Positions 1-10,215 of a stretch of DNA of 64,000 bases are shown one piece after another. Below the pieces are notes generated by a model, which did no database searches, was not told where the DNA came from, and saw only the letters and a list, made by a program, of their open reading frames with translations. This DNA comes from Faecalibacter macacae (GTDB lineage: Bacteria; Bacteroidota; Bacteroidia; Flavobacteriales; Weeksellaceae), in NCBI RefSeq assembly GCF_003687725.1, contig NZ_RDOJ01000017.1:1-64000 (forward strand), written 5' to 3'. The translations under genes and the position numbers were made by a program. Numbering within the stretch: position 1 is the stretch's first letter; every line of letters starts with the position of its first letter.

Positions 1-1281
1 TGGCGACACAACACCATCTCTATTTACTGTTATATAGTTATTACCGAAATTTTTATCATCTATTTTAAAATATGGTGTCCATACGAAGATTTTATTTACA
101 TCTAAGTTATGTTTAAAAAATTCAGTAACATTTAAATTTGAAGGATATGGATTTCCTATAAAATTGTAGCCATTGCTATTTTCAGATTTATTTACTGTTA
201 CTTTTATTTCTCCATTATTCAAAACTCCTTTAAACTCTCCGACAATAGACTCTTCAAAATCAACCGCAACTCCATGTTTTAAACGTATTGCAACCCCTTT
301 TCCTGCCTCAAATTTTACATCTGATGAATTAGCTGATGTAAAAACTGTTTTATAATTTGATGTATTTTCATTATAGTACCAAAAACGATTGTATAATGTT
401 TCTGGAGAAAACGCTCTTATAAATTGACCCGTAACTGGTGATGACCAGTGCGTCATGTCATTACGTTTCATTTTCTGACTCTTAACTTTAAACGTAACAT
501 TTCCTAAATTAACTGCCAGTGGATTTGTTTGTAAAAAATAAGATTTATCTTCAAAAATTACATTTTTGTTTAATGAATTATTAAACTCATTAACACTTTC
601 AATAGTTATTCCTTTAGGAATTGTGATATCACTTTCTATTTTATACGATTTAGCTACTACTTTTCCATTTGAATCTGCAAATCCAGAATTATAACCTCCT
701 CTAATAATAGCATCTAATTCTGAATTAGGTATTCCATTAGACCATGAAGTTCCGTTCCAAATTGTTGATGTTGGAATATTGTAATATACCTTAATTGACT
801 TAACCTTAACACTTGATCTTTCTGCAGAAGTTAATCTGAAAAATCTATAATTAGAATCTTCTGGTAATTTATATGAAATTTTATTTGGTAAAATTTCAAC
901 AATATTACTTATTAAAACAAAATTATTATTACTTGATACTTCTAATTTAAATCGGTCAATAATATTTTCAGTAAACTCAACTTCTATCTTTACTATAGAA
1001 AAATCTAAGATATCTGTATTACTAATATTTGAACTTTGATGACTTGTAAAGATAATTGAGGAAACATCCTTAGTCACTTTAAACGATTTAAAACGTTTCT
1101 GAGGTGTATTTTGGTACCACTCTGAATGTGCATTAGGTTTATCAAATTTAGCAGAAGATGCATTTATTTCAAACCCCAAAAGCCTTCCATTAGGAGAGTA
1201 AAAATTTTGTGCATTTAAAACAATATTAGTTAATAGTAAAACAAAAGTCATTAAAAACCTTTTTGTTATTTCTTTTTTCAT
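1..1281 (-). CDS. T9SS-secreted surface protein, 3' end outside window
   Basis: The frame is open from an ATG at 1281 to the window edge, giving 427 codons of a longer protein. The N-terminus (MKKEITKRFLMTFVLLLTNI, then VLNAQ) is a Sec signal peptide ending in A-Q, typical of T9SS cargo. From about residue 271 it enters the block shared with its three neighbours: RNDMTHWSSPVTGQ, then LYNRFW, then GNPYPS, then VWTPYFK. The sorting domain would lie outside the window. Residues about 30-220 match none of the neighbours and look like a beta-sandwich or discoidin-like region. Function is unknown; it is probably a surface adhesin or carbohydrate-binding protein. It is the first member of a tandem array, all on this strand. 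Confidence 0.8.
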   Translation of the reverse strand, partial: MKKEITKRFLMTFVLLLTNIVLNAQNFYSPNGRLLGFEINASSAKFDKPNAHSEWYQNTPQKRFKSFKVTKDVSSIIFTSHQSSNISNTDILDFSIVKIEVEFTENIIDRFKLEVSSNNNFVLISNIVEILPNKISYKLPEDSNYRFFRLTSAERSSVKVKSIKVYYNIPTSTIWNGTSWSNGIPNSELDAIIRGGYNSGFADSNGKVVAKSYKIESDITIPKGITIESVNEFNNSLNKNVIFEDKSYFLQTNPLAVNLGNVTFKVKSQKMKRNDMTHWSSPVTGQFIRAFSPETLYNRFWYYNENTSNYKTVFTSANSSDVKFEAGKGVAIRLKHGVAVDFEESIVGEFKGVLNNGEIKVTVNKSENSNGYNFIGNPYPSNLNVTEFFKHNLDVNKIFVWTPYFKIDDKNFGNNYITVNRDGVVSP

Positions 1282-1857
1282 AATGTAGGATTACATTTTT
1301 TTGTTAGTTAATTTCATCTAAAATCAAATAAATTAATTCAAATGCATTTCTCATAAATCGGAGTAATTACTCTTAATTACTGCAAACTTTTAAATCACAT
1401 TTTTTAATAAAATCTACTTGATTTTTCGGCCTGCAAATATACACAGTTTTTATACATACAAAAATATTTTTATTGTTTTTTACACACAAAACATAAACAG
1501 TTGGTTACTAGGTGCATATGTGTTTTTATTAACCAAATAACAAATATTTAATTGCTATATTTATTTTTATAACTATTTAAAAATATCATATTAGGACAAA
1601 AACATCTGAATAAAGAAGCCTTTAAAATTGATACCTATAGAAATAAAACTACAATAAACAATACACTAATACAGATAAATAAAAATTACTATAAACTATT
1701 ATATACTTATTTAAAAAATAAAAAAAATTTAAGTAAAAAATTGTATATTTTTTATGTTATTTATTATTTCAAACCGATTATTTTATAAATTGCAATTTAA
1801 TCTGCTCCACTTATTTTATTTCAAAAAATATTTTTTCATTTTACTAAACATAAAAAA
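1282..1857. other. AT-rich intergenic region
   Basis: This 576-base stretch holds the promoter at 1434-1461 and otherwise only very AT-rich sequence. It lies between the partial T9SS gene and the truncated C-terminal cassette. I see no convincing gene; a frame of about 70 codons on the plus strand lacks any start codon. It may be the scar of a deletion that removed the front of the cassette gene. Confidence 0.5.
1434..1461 (-). promoter_or_regulatory. Bacteroidota-type promoter for the partial T9SS gene
   Basis: On the minus strand TTG (1461-1459) is followed after 17 bases by TATATTTG (1441-1434), an exact match to the -33/-7 form TTG / TAnnTTTG. Transcription would start near 1427 and leave a leader of about 145 bases before the ATG at 1281. 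Confidence 0.6.
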
Positions 1858-2229
1858 TTACTTTACTAAAACTTTTACAGCTTTGGGATCATTATTATTT
1901 AATTTTAATTTCACAAAATAAACTCCACTTTGTAAAACTAACTGCACTTTATTTTTATTAATTGATTTTTCTGATCTAATAAAACGCCCAGAAACATCTA
2001 AAACTTCTATCTCATTAATTAATTTATCCTCACTTATGATATATGTTAAACCACCCGATTGATATACTTTAACTTCATTAGAATTTGTAACTTCAGGTGT
2101 TACAGATAAAGATTTCGAATTATAAACAATTTCAAATCGATCATCAAACTTCGTTATCTCAGAATCAAATATATAAGGAGACTCAGTTAAATTATGCACA
2201 ACACCTAAAACTTTATCATTTATATATAT
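1858..2229 (-). pseudogene. C-terminal remnant of a T9SS array protein
   Basis: About 124 codons match the end of the next gene (2460-6173) almost residue for residue, from YINDK / YLNDK through DRFEIVY to the last residues KVLVK. The matching frame runs upstream to an in-frame TAA at 2230-2232, so the homology begins immediately after a stop. The only usable start is a GTG at 2199, inside the homologous region, and it would give 113 aa without a signal peptide, so the product could not reach T9SS. Nucleotide similarity to the downstream gene is also high. I read it as a decayed paralogue or a silent recombination cassette. Confidence 0.8.
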
Positions 2230-2410
2230 TTAATAATCAAACAATTTATTAGATCTTAAAAAAGATTATAATTTTCACTATAATAATCACAAGACCTTTC
2301 TTACTTAAATCAAATTATTTTAAAAATTCAAATTCATTTAATTAAACACTTATTACATTATCAAACTAACATCTCATAAATTATACATTTAAATTCCTAT
2401 ATTAAAACAT

Positions 2411-2442
2411 AAAAAAAAGGACTCCAATGGAGTCCTTTTTTT
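2411..2442 (-). terminator. Hairpin terminator of the 1237-aa T9SS gene
   Basis: The stem AAAGGACTCC / GGAGTCCTTT with a 3-base loop is flanked by A and T runs on both sides, so it can work on either strand. It sits 18 bases past the stop codon of the gene at 2460-6173. Confidence 0.8.
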
Positions 2443-2459
2443 ATGTTCTATTTTAATAA

Positions 2460-5400
2460 TTATTTCACTAAAGCTTTTACAGATATAATTTTATCCGTGT
2501 TTAATTTTATTTTTAAATAATAAACACCGCTTGTTAAATTCAATTGTACTTTATTTTGATTTAAAGATTTATCTGATTTAATTAAACGTCCTGAAACATC
2601 AACCACATCAATAGAATCAATTAAACCATTATCACTTACAACATATGTTAAGTTACCTGTTTGATAAACTTTAACTTCATTAGAGTTTGTCACCTCAGGT
2701 GTAGTAGCTAATGATTTTGAAGCATAAACAATTTCAAAACGATCATTAAACTCACCTGCTGTAGTATCAAATGTATAAGACGAAGATGTTAAATCATGTT
2801 GAATATTTAAATCCTTATCATTTAAATAAACTGTTTCTCCATTGTTAAAAACTCCTTCTAATTGATCTATATCTAAAGTCAATCTACCACTTTCATCTGT
2901 AGTATATCCTAAGATTACCGCTTCATTAACATCTGTATGTGATAATCTAGATTGAATTGAATATTTTTTTCCTTCTATTAATGAATATAATCTTGTAGCT
3001 CCATTCTCTACCGACTCAGCATCATATTGATGATCTACTCCATTAGTAGATTCTGAATCATAACTTACTAAAATTTGATTTGATTTTGAATTTCCTTTTG
3101 ATAATCCAATCCAATATCTATTATTTTCGTTAGCAACTCTTTGAAAAGCAGTTGGATTTGCTTTTCTCATACTATTGTTAAAACTGATAATTCCTTGATT
3201 TGCTGTTTGTACAAAAAATCCTTGACCTGCAGCAATTTCATTCATTACAATCGCTCCTTCTCTTGGACTAATTGTTCCAGCTTTAGTAATAGTAATATAG
3301 TTATTATCAAAATCTGCAGAACCTACTTTAAAATAAGGTGTCCAAATAAAAATTTTCTCTACATCTTTATTTTCTTCAAAAAACTCTGCAATTCCTATTG
3401 GAGACGGGTATGGATTACCTATTAAATTATAACCATCTTTATTTTTAGTTACTGAGACAGTTAAATCACCATTAAAAAGTTGACCATTAAACTCCCCTAT
3501 TGTTGGTTCATTATAATCTGCCGGAATATCAAATTTCACACGCATTGCAATTCCTTTACCAGCTTCAAATAATTTATCTGTAGCAGTGTTAGAAGAGAAT
3601 ATCGTTCTATAAAGTGATGTATTTTCGTTGTAAGTCCAAAAACGATTATATAAAGTACCTGGCGAAAAAGCACGAATGTGTTGTCCAATCACTGGAGAAG
3701 ACCAATGCGACATATCATTACGCATCATATTCTGAGAACGAACTTTATACACAACATTACCTACATTAATTGCATCTGCATTATTTTGTAAGAAATATGC
3801 TTCTGGCTCAAATGTTAATTTGAAATTATCAGCAACTTCGATATTTTCCTCAACTTCTAAAACAGTTCCACTTGGTACGATTACATCTTTTCCTACTTTA
3901 ATATTTTTAGCTTTAATATAAGAAGAAGCATTAACCAAATCTCCCATTAAAATTGCTTCTAATGTTGAATTAGGCTCACCGATAGACCAAGTTTGTCCAT
4001 CCCAAATCGTTGTATTCGTTAATTTAAATAATTTTAAAGCTTGCTTATTTCCGTTATCAAATGCAGCAAAACCTGAAAGACTTGCATCATAAGATAATTG
4101 TTTTGAAGAATTCGCTATATTATTTACAGTAAATTTCCCATTCTGGAAATTAAAAGTCCATTTTGTATTATCTGTTAATGCATTGGCTAAAGTAACTCCA
4201 TCACCAGTAGCCCAACTTACAAATAATTCTGTTCCTGTTGTTGCATTAGAAATTGTTCTACCATTTCCATTTGATTTAATTTCCCAAACATTAGTTATTA
4301 ATGGGTTTACAATTAAATTTCTATTGTCAACATTCGATAATTTAGGTAAAAAGTACCCTGCTGTTTCATTGTTATTTCTACCAATAGACATTAAATATTC
4401 CGAAGTTTCATTCGTAATTACATAATACCCATCAACTAAATCAGTTACTTTCGTAACTAAAGCAAAAATACCTTCACCTTTATACTCACCAGCAACAGCG
4501 TATGGATTATATACAGTTACAGTAAAAGTAGATTCGTAAGCTTTGTAGTTTCTGTTTTCTGCCACTACTGCTTTTATAGTTCCACTTCCAACTTCTTTAT
4601 TAATGATTTTATTAGCTACTAAATCAATTGCTGTTCCGTCAATTTTCGAATAAGTAATCGCATCTCCTGCTACTGTAAATTTCGGTAAATTAACCTCATC
4701 ATAGATATAACCTGATATATCAGTTAAAGCTGGTAATATTTTTTGATCAGCTTGTTTTACTACTAAATTTACTGAAGTTTCAAATGGTAAAAATTCAACA
4801 TCTCCTTCATTTGAAGCATTAATAATAGCTTCTCCTGCTCCATTAATTGTTAAAATATTTCCTTCAATTGTTGCAACACTCGCGTCAGAAGTTGAGTATG
4901 ATAATACAACCCCATCATTAGTTGTTAATGGCAATTCGATTGGATTATCTCCGTAAACTTTTACTAAATCTACTAGATCATCTAACCTTTGTTCTTTTCT
5001 TGAAACAACAACTTCAAATTCTCCATTTTCTAAGTTGCTATTGTAGTAATCAGAAAGCTCATCATTAATAACATAAGAAATTGTAGCTACCCCTTCAGAT
5101 AAATAAAGTAATTGCCCTCCTGAAACTATTGCTACATCAGGATTTGAAGATGTATAAGAAATTGTATTTGCTTCAAAACTTGTATTAGATTCATTAATTG
5201 TCGTATTAGGTAACTCTAATAAATCGTATACAAATCCGTATTTTGTTTCATTAGGCATTTCAATAAGAACCTGATTTGCCTTAATAAAATTAAATGTAAA
5301 TAACTCTGGTAAACCTTGTCCTAAGACATTAGTCGCAGATACAGAAATTGTAGTAGATCCAACTTCACTTACCTGTCCAGATAATGCTCCAGTTTTTGTA

Positions 5401-6173
5401 TCTATTAAAATACCATAACCTTGCAACACAGCTTGATCTTCTGCTGATATATTCCAACTTGTTGGGAAATTTGATGCCTGAAAAGTATCTCTCATTAAAG
5501 TACCATACGCAAAATCCGTTTTCGTTTGTTTTTTAACAACAGGTTTATCAAATACGTTTAGCTTTAAATCACTTGCAGATGTTAATTTCACATCTCTAAC
5601 ACGTATAATCCCTGTAGATCCTCCGTAAACATGTAAACGAATTGTTAATTTTTGCGTAGTTACATTTCCTGGTCTAGCAATTGTTCTTGATACCAAAGTA
5701 GGTCCAGTTGTTAAATCACTAATCTCTGTAATAGCCTGTCCTGCATTCGAAAAACTACCAGTTGTTCCCCATCTATATTTAACAAGAATATTTCTTGGTG
5801 ATGTTGTCAAATCATCAACCAAAGTTGATAAATCTAATTTTAACACATCATTCTCAAAAGTATATTCATTGTCTGCAGTAATAGAAAACTCCATGTATCT
5901 ATTCTCACTTTGAGAAACTGGCCATCCACTTGATCTATGGTCTGAATCTGCTTGCAATCCTCGGCCTCCCGTGACTACAAAATTACTGATTACAGCTTTT
6001 GAACTAATATCAGATAATCTTACAGAGTTCTGATTCACGTAGTTTGTAGTATAATTGGCATTTGACTGGTTAGTACCAAAATTCCAATGTACAAAAGTGG
6101 TTTGTCCAAAAATAGTGGTCGAAAAAGTAGTTAGTAAGGTGGTTAATAAGGTAAAAAATAGATTTTTATTCAT
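2460..6173 (-). CDS. T9SS-secreted multidomain surface protein (1237 aa)
   Basis: The start MNKNLFFTLLTTLLTTFSTT, followed by IFGQ, is a signal peptide cut near residue 24. Residues about 60-200 look like a carbohydrate- or discoidin-type beta-sandwich. Residues about 220-560 are a chain of Ig-like repeats, each with the pattern ISYTSSNPDVAIVSG / LTINGAGEAIINA, resembling BIG-type modules. A separate module at about 570-720 (DGYYVITNE ... SIGRNNNE) is also present at the N-terminus of the next gene. The array-wide block starts at MMRNDMSHWSSPV (residue 816) and runs to about 1150. The last 75 residues, with VVDVSGRLIKSDK and the ending KALVK, form a T9SS sorting domain of the type A/C kind. 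The ligand is unknown; cell-surface location is inferred from the sorting domain. Confidence 0.85.
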   Translation of the reverse strand: MNKNLFFTLLTTLLTTFSTTIFGQTTFVHWNFGTNQSNANYTTNYVNQNSVRLSDISSKAVISNFVVTGGRGLQADSDHRSSGWPVSQSENRYMEFSITADNEYTFENDVLKLDLSTLVDDLTTSPRNILVKYRWGTTGSFSNAGQAITEISDLTTGPTLVSRTIARPGNVTTQKLTIRLHVYGGSTGIIRVRDVKLTSASDLKLNVFDKPVVKKQTKTDFAYGTLMRDTFQASNFPTSWNISAEDQAVLQGYGILIDTKTGALSGQVSEVGSTTISVSATNVLGQGLPELFTFNFIKANQVLIEMPNETKYGFVYDLLELPNTTINESNTSFEANTISYTSSNPDVAIVSGGQLLYLSEGVATISYVINDELSDYYNSNLENGEFEVVVSRKEQRLDDLVDLVKVYGDNPIELPLTTNDGVVLSYSTSDASVATIEGNILTINGAGEAIINASNEGDVEFLPFETSVNLVVKQADQKILPALTDISGYIYDEVNLPKFTVAGDAITYSKIDGTAIDLVANKIINKEVGSGTIKAVVAENRNYKAYESTFTVTVYNPYAVAGEYKGEGIFALVTKVTDLVDGYYVITNETSEYLMSIGRNNNETAGYFLPKLSNVDNRNLIVNPLITNVWEIKSNGNGRTISNATTGTELFVSWATGDGVTLANALTDNTKWTFNFQNGKFTVNNIANSSKQLSYDASLSGFAAFDNGNKQALKLFKLTNTTIWDGQTWSIGEPNSTLEAILMGDLVNASSYIKAKNIKVGKDVIVPSGTVLEVEENIEVADNFKLTFEPEAYFLQNNADAINVGNVVYKVRSQNMMRNDMSHWSSPVIGQHIRAFSPGTLYNRFWTYNENTSLYRTIFSSNTATDKLFEAGKGIAMRVKFDIPADYNEPTIGEFNGQLFNGDLTVSVTKNKDGYNLIGNPYPSPIGIAEFFEENKDVEKIFIWTPYFKVGSADFDNNYITITKAGTISPREGAIVMNEIAAGQGFFVQTANQGIISFNNSMRKANPTAFQRVANENNRYWIGLSKGNSKSNQILVSYDSESTNGVDHQYDAESVENGATRLYSLIEGKKYSIQSRLSHTDVNEAVILGYTTDESGRLTLDIDQLEGVFNNGETVYLNDKDLNIQHDLTSSSYTFDTTAGEFNDRFEIVYASKSLATTPEVTNSNEVKVYQTGNLTYVVSDNGLIDSIDVVDVSGRLIKSDKSLNQNKVQLNLTSGVYYLKIKLNTDKIISVKALVK

Positions 6174-6405
6174 TTTGTTTTTTCTTTTTACATAATCTTA
6201 GTTCATGTAATGTTAATGATTATTATAATTAGCTTATACACGCGAAAATATTGAAAAAAAACAGGAGATAAAAACCTAATATTATCTTTACCAAATAGAT
6301 AAATAAGTTAAAATCAATTACAAACACTTGTAAACAATTGATTACCTATATTATATAGTTATTTTTCCATAGAAAAAAGCAGTGATTTTTAATGAATAAA
6401 AATTC

Positions 6406-6437
6406 AAAAAAAAAGCGTTTCCTATTGGAAACGCTTC
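6406..6437 (-). terminator. Hairpin terminator of the 1175-aa T9SS gene
   Basis: The 10-bp stem AAGCGTTTCC / GGAAACGCTT has a 4-base loop. On the minus strand it is followed by a T run (A run at 6406-6414). It lies just past the stop at 6459. Confidence 0.85.
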
Positions 6438-6458
6438 TTAATAAACATGGAAAATACA

Positions 6459-9400
6459 TTAATTGCTTAATACTTTTTTAAACTCTTTTATATTATCATC
6501 TAAAATAACATTTAAGTAATAAACTCCTTTATTTAAATTTAACTGAGTTGTTTTACCTCTTATATTATCTACTTTTTTAACTAATCTACCATTGTTATCG
6601 TATACCAATATATATTGAATATTTGCATCTGTAGATTTTATTACTGTTAACTCTCCGTCACGATAAACCTGTACTTGTTTATTCGCTGCAACTTCCGAAA
6701 CATTTAATGTTTTATCTAAATAAATAATTTCAAAACGATCGTTAACATTTAATTCTTCAGTTGTAAATACATAAGGAGAAGTTGATAAACTATGAATAAT
6801 TTCTAATTTTTTATCCTCGATAAATATTTCTTGCGATGTATTAAAAATACCTTGCGCATTATTTAAAGCAATTGTTAACTGACCAGCTTCGTTTGTTACT
6901 AATCCTAATCTAACTCTGTCATTCACATTTAACGGATAAGGTCTTGCTTGGATAGAGTATGCTGCATTATCAATAATAGTATATAATCTTGATGCTCCTG
7001 TTTCTACTGCGCCTGCCTCGTATTGGAAATCTACACCTTCTGTAGTTCCTTCACTATAACCAACTAAAATTTCGTTTGTTTGTACATCATTCTTACTTAA
7101 ACCTAACCAAAATCTATTTTCTTCTTCATTTCTTTGGAAAGTTGTCGCAGCTCCTTGTCTCATTGCGTTATTAAACGTAATTGTTCCTGCACTTGTAACT
7201 TGCACAAAGAATCCTTGTCCTGCAGCAATCTGGTTCATTGTAACTGCACTACCACGCGGACTTGTTGCTCCAGCTCTTGTAATTGTAATGTAGTTATTAC
7301 CAAACTCTGGATGATTAATTTTGTGAAATGGTGTCCAAATAAATAACTTATCTACATTAGGATTTGCATTAAAAAACTCTGTTACTCCGATTGGCGACGG
7401 ATAAGGATTACCAACTAAATTATAACCATCTTTATTATTAGTAACCGCAACAGTTAAATCTCCGTTAAATAATTGTCCTTTAAACTCTCCAATTGTTGGT
7501 TTATTGTAGTTAGACGAAATATCAAATTTTACACGCATTGCTACACCTTTACCAGCTTCAAATAATTGATCTGCGGCAGTGTTACTTGCAAAAATTGTTT
7601 TATATAAAGATGTATTCTCGTTATATGTCCAGAAACGATTATATAAAGTACCTGGCGAAAATGCACGGATGTATTGCCCAGTTACCGGAGACGACCAATG
7701 CGACATATCGTTACGCATCATTTTTTGCGAACGTACTTTGTAAACTACATTTCCTGTATTAACAGCCGTTTCATTATTTTGTAAGAAATAAGCTTCTGGC
7801 TCGAAAGTTAATGTTGCATTATCTGCAATTTCTATGTTATCTTCTACTTCTATAGTTGTATTACTTGGTACAATTGCATTATTGTAAACAAAAATCTTTT
7901 TGGCTTTGATATGAGTACCTGCTGCAGTTGTTAAGTTAGATAACACTAACGCATCTTTAACTTCTGTTGGCGCACCATTTATCCAAGTTGTACCATTCCA
8001 AATACTTCTGTCATCTATAGGTTCTACGATAGATTTTCCTGTAATTTTTATATTATCTAAACGGTTATTTTGAGAATCATTAACTGTTGCACCAGAAACT
8101 GTTAATTTTAAATAAATATTAGATAGGTTATTAACAGTTGTAATTGCTGACAAATCTACAGTTTGTGTAGTACTTGATATAGTTTTAGTTTCGACTGGTG
8201 TATAAGTTATACCATCTGTACTATAATCCCATTGATGAGTATTGTATCCAGTATTTGATTTTTGTACATTATAATTTAATATGATATCCTTGTACCCTAA
8301 AGTAGATACTTCTACTACGATATTACTATTATTATAATTTCTTCCGACTATAGATAAAGATTTTGAGCTAATTGTATTCCCACATACGTTTATACCAGTT
8401 AACCCATTATAAGACCCTGTTACAACATTAGTCAAATTTTCTCCTTCATTTACAATCGTAAAAGTACTAGAACCATACTCTCCATTTAAATAGATTTTAC
8501 CATTACCACAATCAGAATCAGTAACAAGTTGTACTGATGATGCTGTAGGAAAATGCCATCCAGCTAAAACTGTTGCATCTTTTAATGCTTGGTTAACAGT
8601 AAAATGCTTTTCGTATGCTGCATAAAGTTCATTAGCTGGAGCAGTTGCTTTAACTAAATAAATAATTGCATCTGAACCTGTAAATGTATTTTGATTCGTT
8701 GCCCCATTTGTCCCTTCTACAACTGTATATGTTAGTACATTGTTTTGTGCTGTAGATGTAGGAAGCGTTAATGGATTACCTATCCCATTATCATAATTAG
8801 AAGCCAATGTAGAATTCTGAATTCCTTTTGCAACGTTTAATGTAAATGTTTTCGTATTTGTTCTGCCAACTACATCTGTAATTGTTACATCAAAATTAAA
8901 CGTCCCTACTGCTGTAGGTGTACCACTTACTACAAAAGTTTGTGAATTAAAAGTTAACCATGATGGTAAATTAGACACTGCATAAGTAACAATTTCTCCT
9001 TCAGCATCTATTACTTCTTCAAAAGGCACTTGGTATGTTCCATTTAATGTTGCAGTATTCATTACAACTGGTACAGCAGGTAAAGGTTTTACCAATCCTG
9101 ATAAATTTACAACTACATCATTTTCTACACCACCTCCCGAAAGTGTTAAAGTCCCGCTTTTTACACCTTCTACTGATGAAGCTTTTAATCGTATATCAAA
9201 TTCTTGATTTGTAATTTTCCCGTTTGCTGAAAATAAAGTATACTGCTGGGTATACGCATTTTCTCCTTTACCACTTATCTCATAATCTGATGAAACTGTT
9301 AGTAAAACATTTGTACCATCTAAATTAGAACCATTAACCGCAACCGATTGAGGTAATGAAGCATACCCTTTGTAACTGCTAAAATCTACAAGTGTTGATG

Positions 9401-9986
9401 GTGTTAATTTTAATATAGGAAAACCACTTTCCTTTTTATATATGTAAACAGACTGTTGACCTGTTGTATACATTGAAAATATCTTAGGACTATTACCATT
9501 GTTAAATTTCAATAACCTATTATTAACTTTTTCAAGTTTAATTTCAGCTATTTTTGTAGTGGAATTAATAACTATAGTAAAAGTACCATCTTCTGTTAGT
9601 TCTTCATTTGAACGTAGATAGTTTTTATTATCAACACCATACAAATATTTTACCCCTCCATTGGAATTTACTTTTAAAGAAAATTTCTCATTATCAAATC
9701 CTCTTCCAAGTGTTATTACTTCCAAATTATTTACAAATTGTAAAGATGTTGGTAGTGAAGAAAAATTTCCCAAACTTATAGAACCTCTATTATTATTATT
9801 TTGATCTGTACTTAAAGCATGATAATTATCACTTGTACTATTTTCCTTAGCTACTATGATTATTTCATCATCTACAGATAAATTATTAACATCATTTACT
9901 AATATAAAAGTGTCTTGCCCATACAAATGGGTAGAAAACAAAGTAAGTATAGTTAGCCAGAGGCTAAAAAGTAGATTTTTTTTCAT
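6459..9986 (-). CDS. T9SS-secreted multidomain surface protein (1175 aa)
   Basis: A signal peptide (MKKNLLFSLWLTILTLFSTH, then LYGQ) is cut near residue 24. Residues about 25-185 carry the GDEIIIVAKE ... HALSTDQNNNNRG module that recurs in mid-protein in the preceding entry. Next come a beta-sandwich of the PSTLVDFSSYKG / SGTLTLSGGG kind common in Bacteroidota secreted proteins (about 190-300), a putative Ig domain of the He_PIG kind (PSWLTFNSQTFVVSGTP, about 310-385), and an unassigned region with a C-G-N-G motif (about 470-660). The conserved array block starts at MMRNDMSHW (residue 756). The C-terminal sorting domain has ILVYDNNGRLVKK and ends KKVLSN. It is a surface protein of unknown ligand, the closest sister of the 2460-6173 gene in the shared half. 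Confidence 0.85.
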   Translation of the reverse strand: MKKNLLFSLWLTILTLFSTHLYGQDTFILVNDVNNLSVDDEIIIVAKENSTSDNYHALSTDQNNNNRGSISLGNFSSLPTSLQFVNNLEVITLGRGFDNEKFSLKVNSNGGVKYLYGVDNKNYLRSNEELTEDGTFTIVINSTTKIAEIKLEKVNNRLLKFNNGNSPKIFSMYTTGQQSVYIYKKESGFPILKLTPSTLVDFSSYKGYASLPQSVAVNGSNLDGTNVLLTVSSDYEISGKGENAYTQQYTLFSANGKITNQEFDIRLKASSVEGVKSGTLTLSGGGVENDVVVNLSGLVKPLPAVPVVMNTATLNGTYQVPFEEVIDAEGEIVTYAVSNLPSWLTFNSQTFVVSGTPTAVGTFNFDVTITDVVGRTNTKTFTLNVAKGIQNSTLASNYDNGIGNPLTLPTSTAQNNVLTYTVVEGTNGATNQNTFTGSDAIIYLVKATAPANELYAAYEKHFTVNQALKDATVLAGWHFPTASSVQLVTDSDCGNGKIYLNGEYGSSTFTIVNEGENLTNVVTGSYNGLTGINVCGNTISSKSLSIVGRNYNNSNIVVEVSTLGYKDIILNYNVQKSNTGYNTHQWDYSTDGITYTPVETKTISSTTQTVDLSAITTVNNLSNIYLKLTVSGATVNDSQNNRLDNIKITGKSIVEPIDDRSIWNGTTWINGAPTEVKDALVLSNLTTAAGTHIKAKKIFVYNNAIVPSNTTIEVEDNIEIADNATLTFEPEAYFLQNNETAVNTGNVVYKVRSQKMMRNDMSHWSSPVTGQYIRAFSPGTLYNRFWTYNENTSLYKTIFASNTAADQLFEAGKGVAMRVKFDISSNYNKPTIGEFKGQLFNGDLTVAVTNNKDGYNLVGNPYPSPIGVTEFFNANPNVDKLFIWTPFHKINHPEFGNNYITITRAGATSPRGSAVTMNQIAAGQGFFVQVTSAGTITFNNAMRQGAATTFQRNEEENRFWLGLSKNDVQTNEILVGYSEGTTEGVDFQYEAGAVETGASRLYTIIDNAAYSIQARPYPLNVNDRVRLGLVTNEAGQLTIALNNAQGIFNTSQEIFIEDKKLEIIHSLSTSPYVFTTEELNVNDRFEIIYLDKTLNVSEVAANKQVQVYRDGELTVIKSTDANIQYILVYDNNGRLVKKVDNIRGKTTQLNLNKGVYYLNVILDDNIKEFKKVLSN

Positions 9987-10074
9987 CGAATTATTATAAT
10001 TAAATTAGGTTAATTGGCAACACAATAATAAAGTTACACAAATAGCAACCAACATATTGTTTTACATTTTGTTA

Positions 10075-10082
10075 CAAAAGTA
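10075..10082 (-). promoter_or_regulatory. -7 box upstream of the 1175-aa T9SS gene
   Basis: TACTTTTG on the minus strand matches TAnnTTTG. No clear -33 TTG is seen at the right distance, so this is only a partial match. It would give a leader of about 80 bases before the ATG at 9986. Confidence 0.3.
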
Positions 10083-10215
10083 TAAATATTATATAATTAA
10101 ATCATAAAAAAATTAACACAATAAACTATAAAAACACAATAAATGCTCTCCATAAATAAAGAAGTATCAAACTAGCTAATGCCATTATATTAAAAAAATA
10201 AACGATTATACCATA

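Noticed and set aside
1580-1790. About 70 codons without a stop on the plus strand in the gap after the partial T9SS gene
   Set aside because: No start codon, lysine- and asparagine-rich as expected from AT-rich DNA, no homology I recognise.
3141-3425. Short plus-strand frames inside the T9SS genes (also at 7134, 10978)
   Set aside because: They occupy equivalent antisense positions of the conserved block in each paralogue, as expected for shadows of conserved codons.
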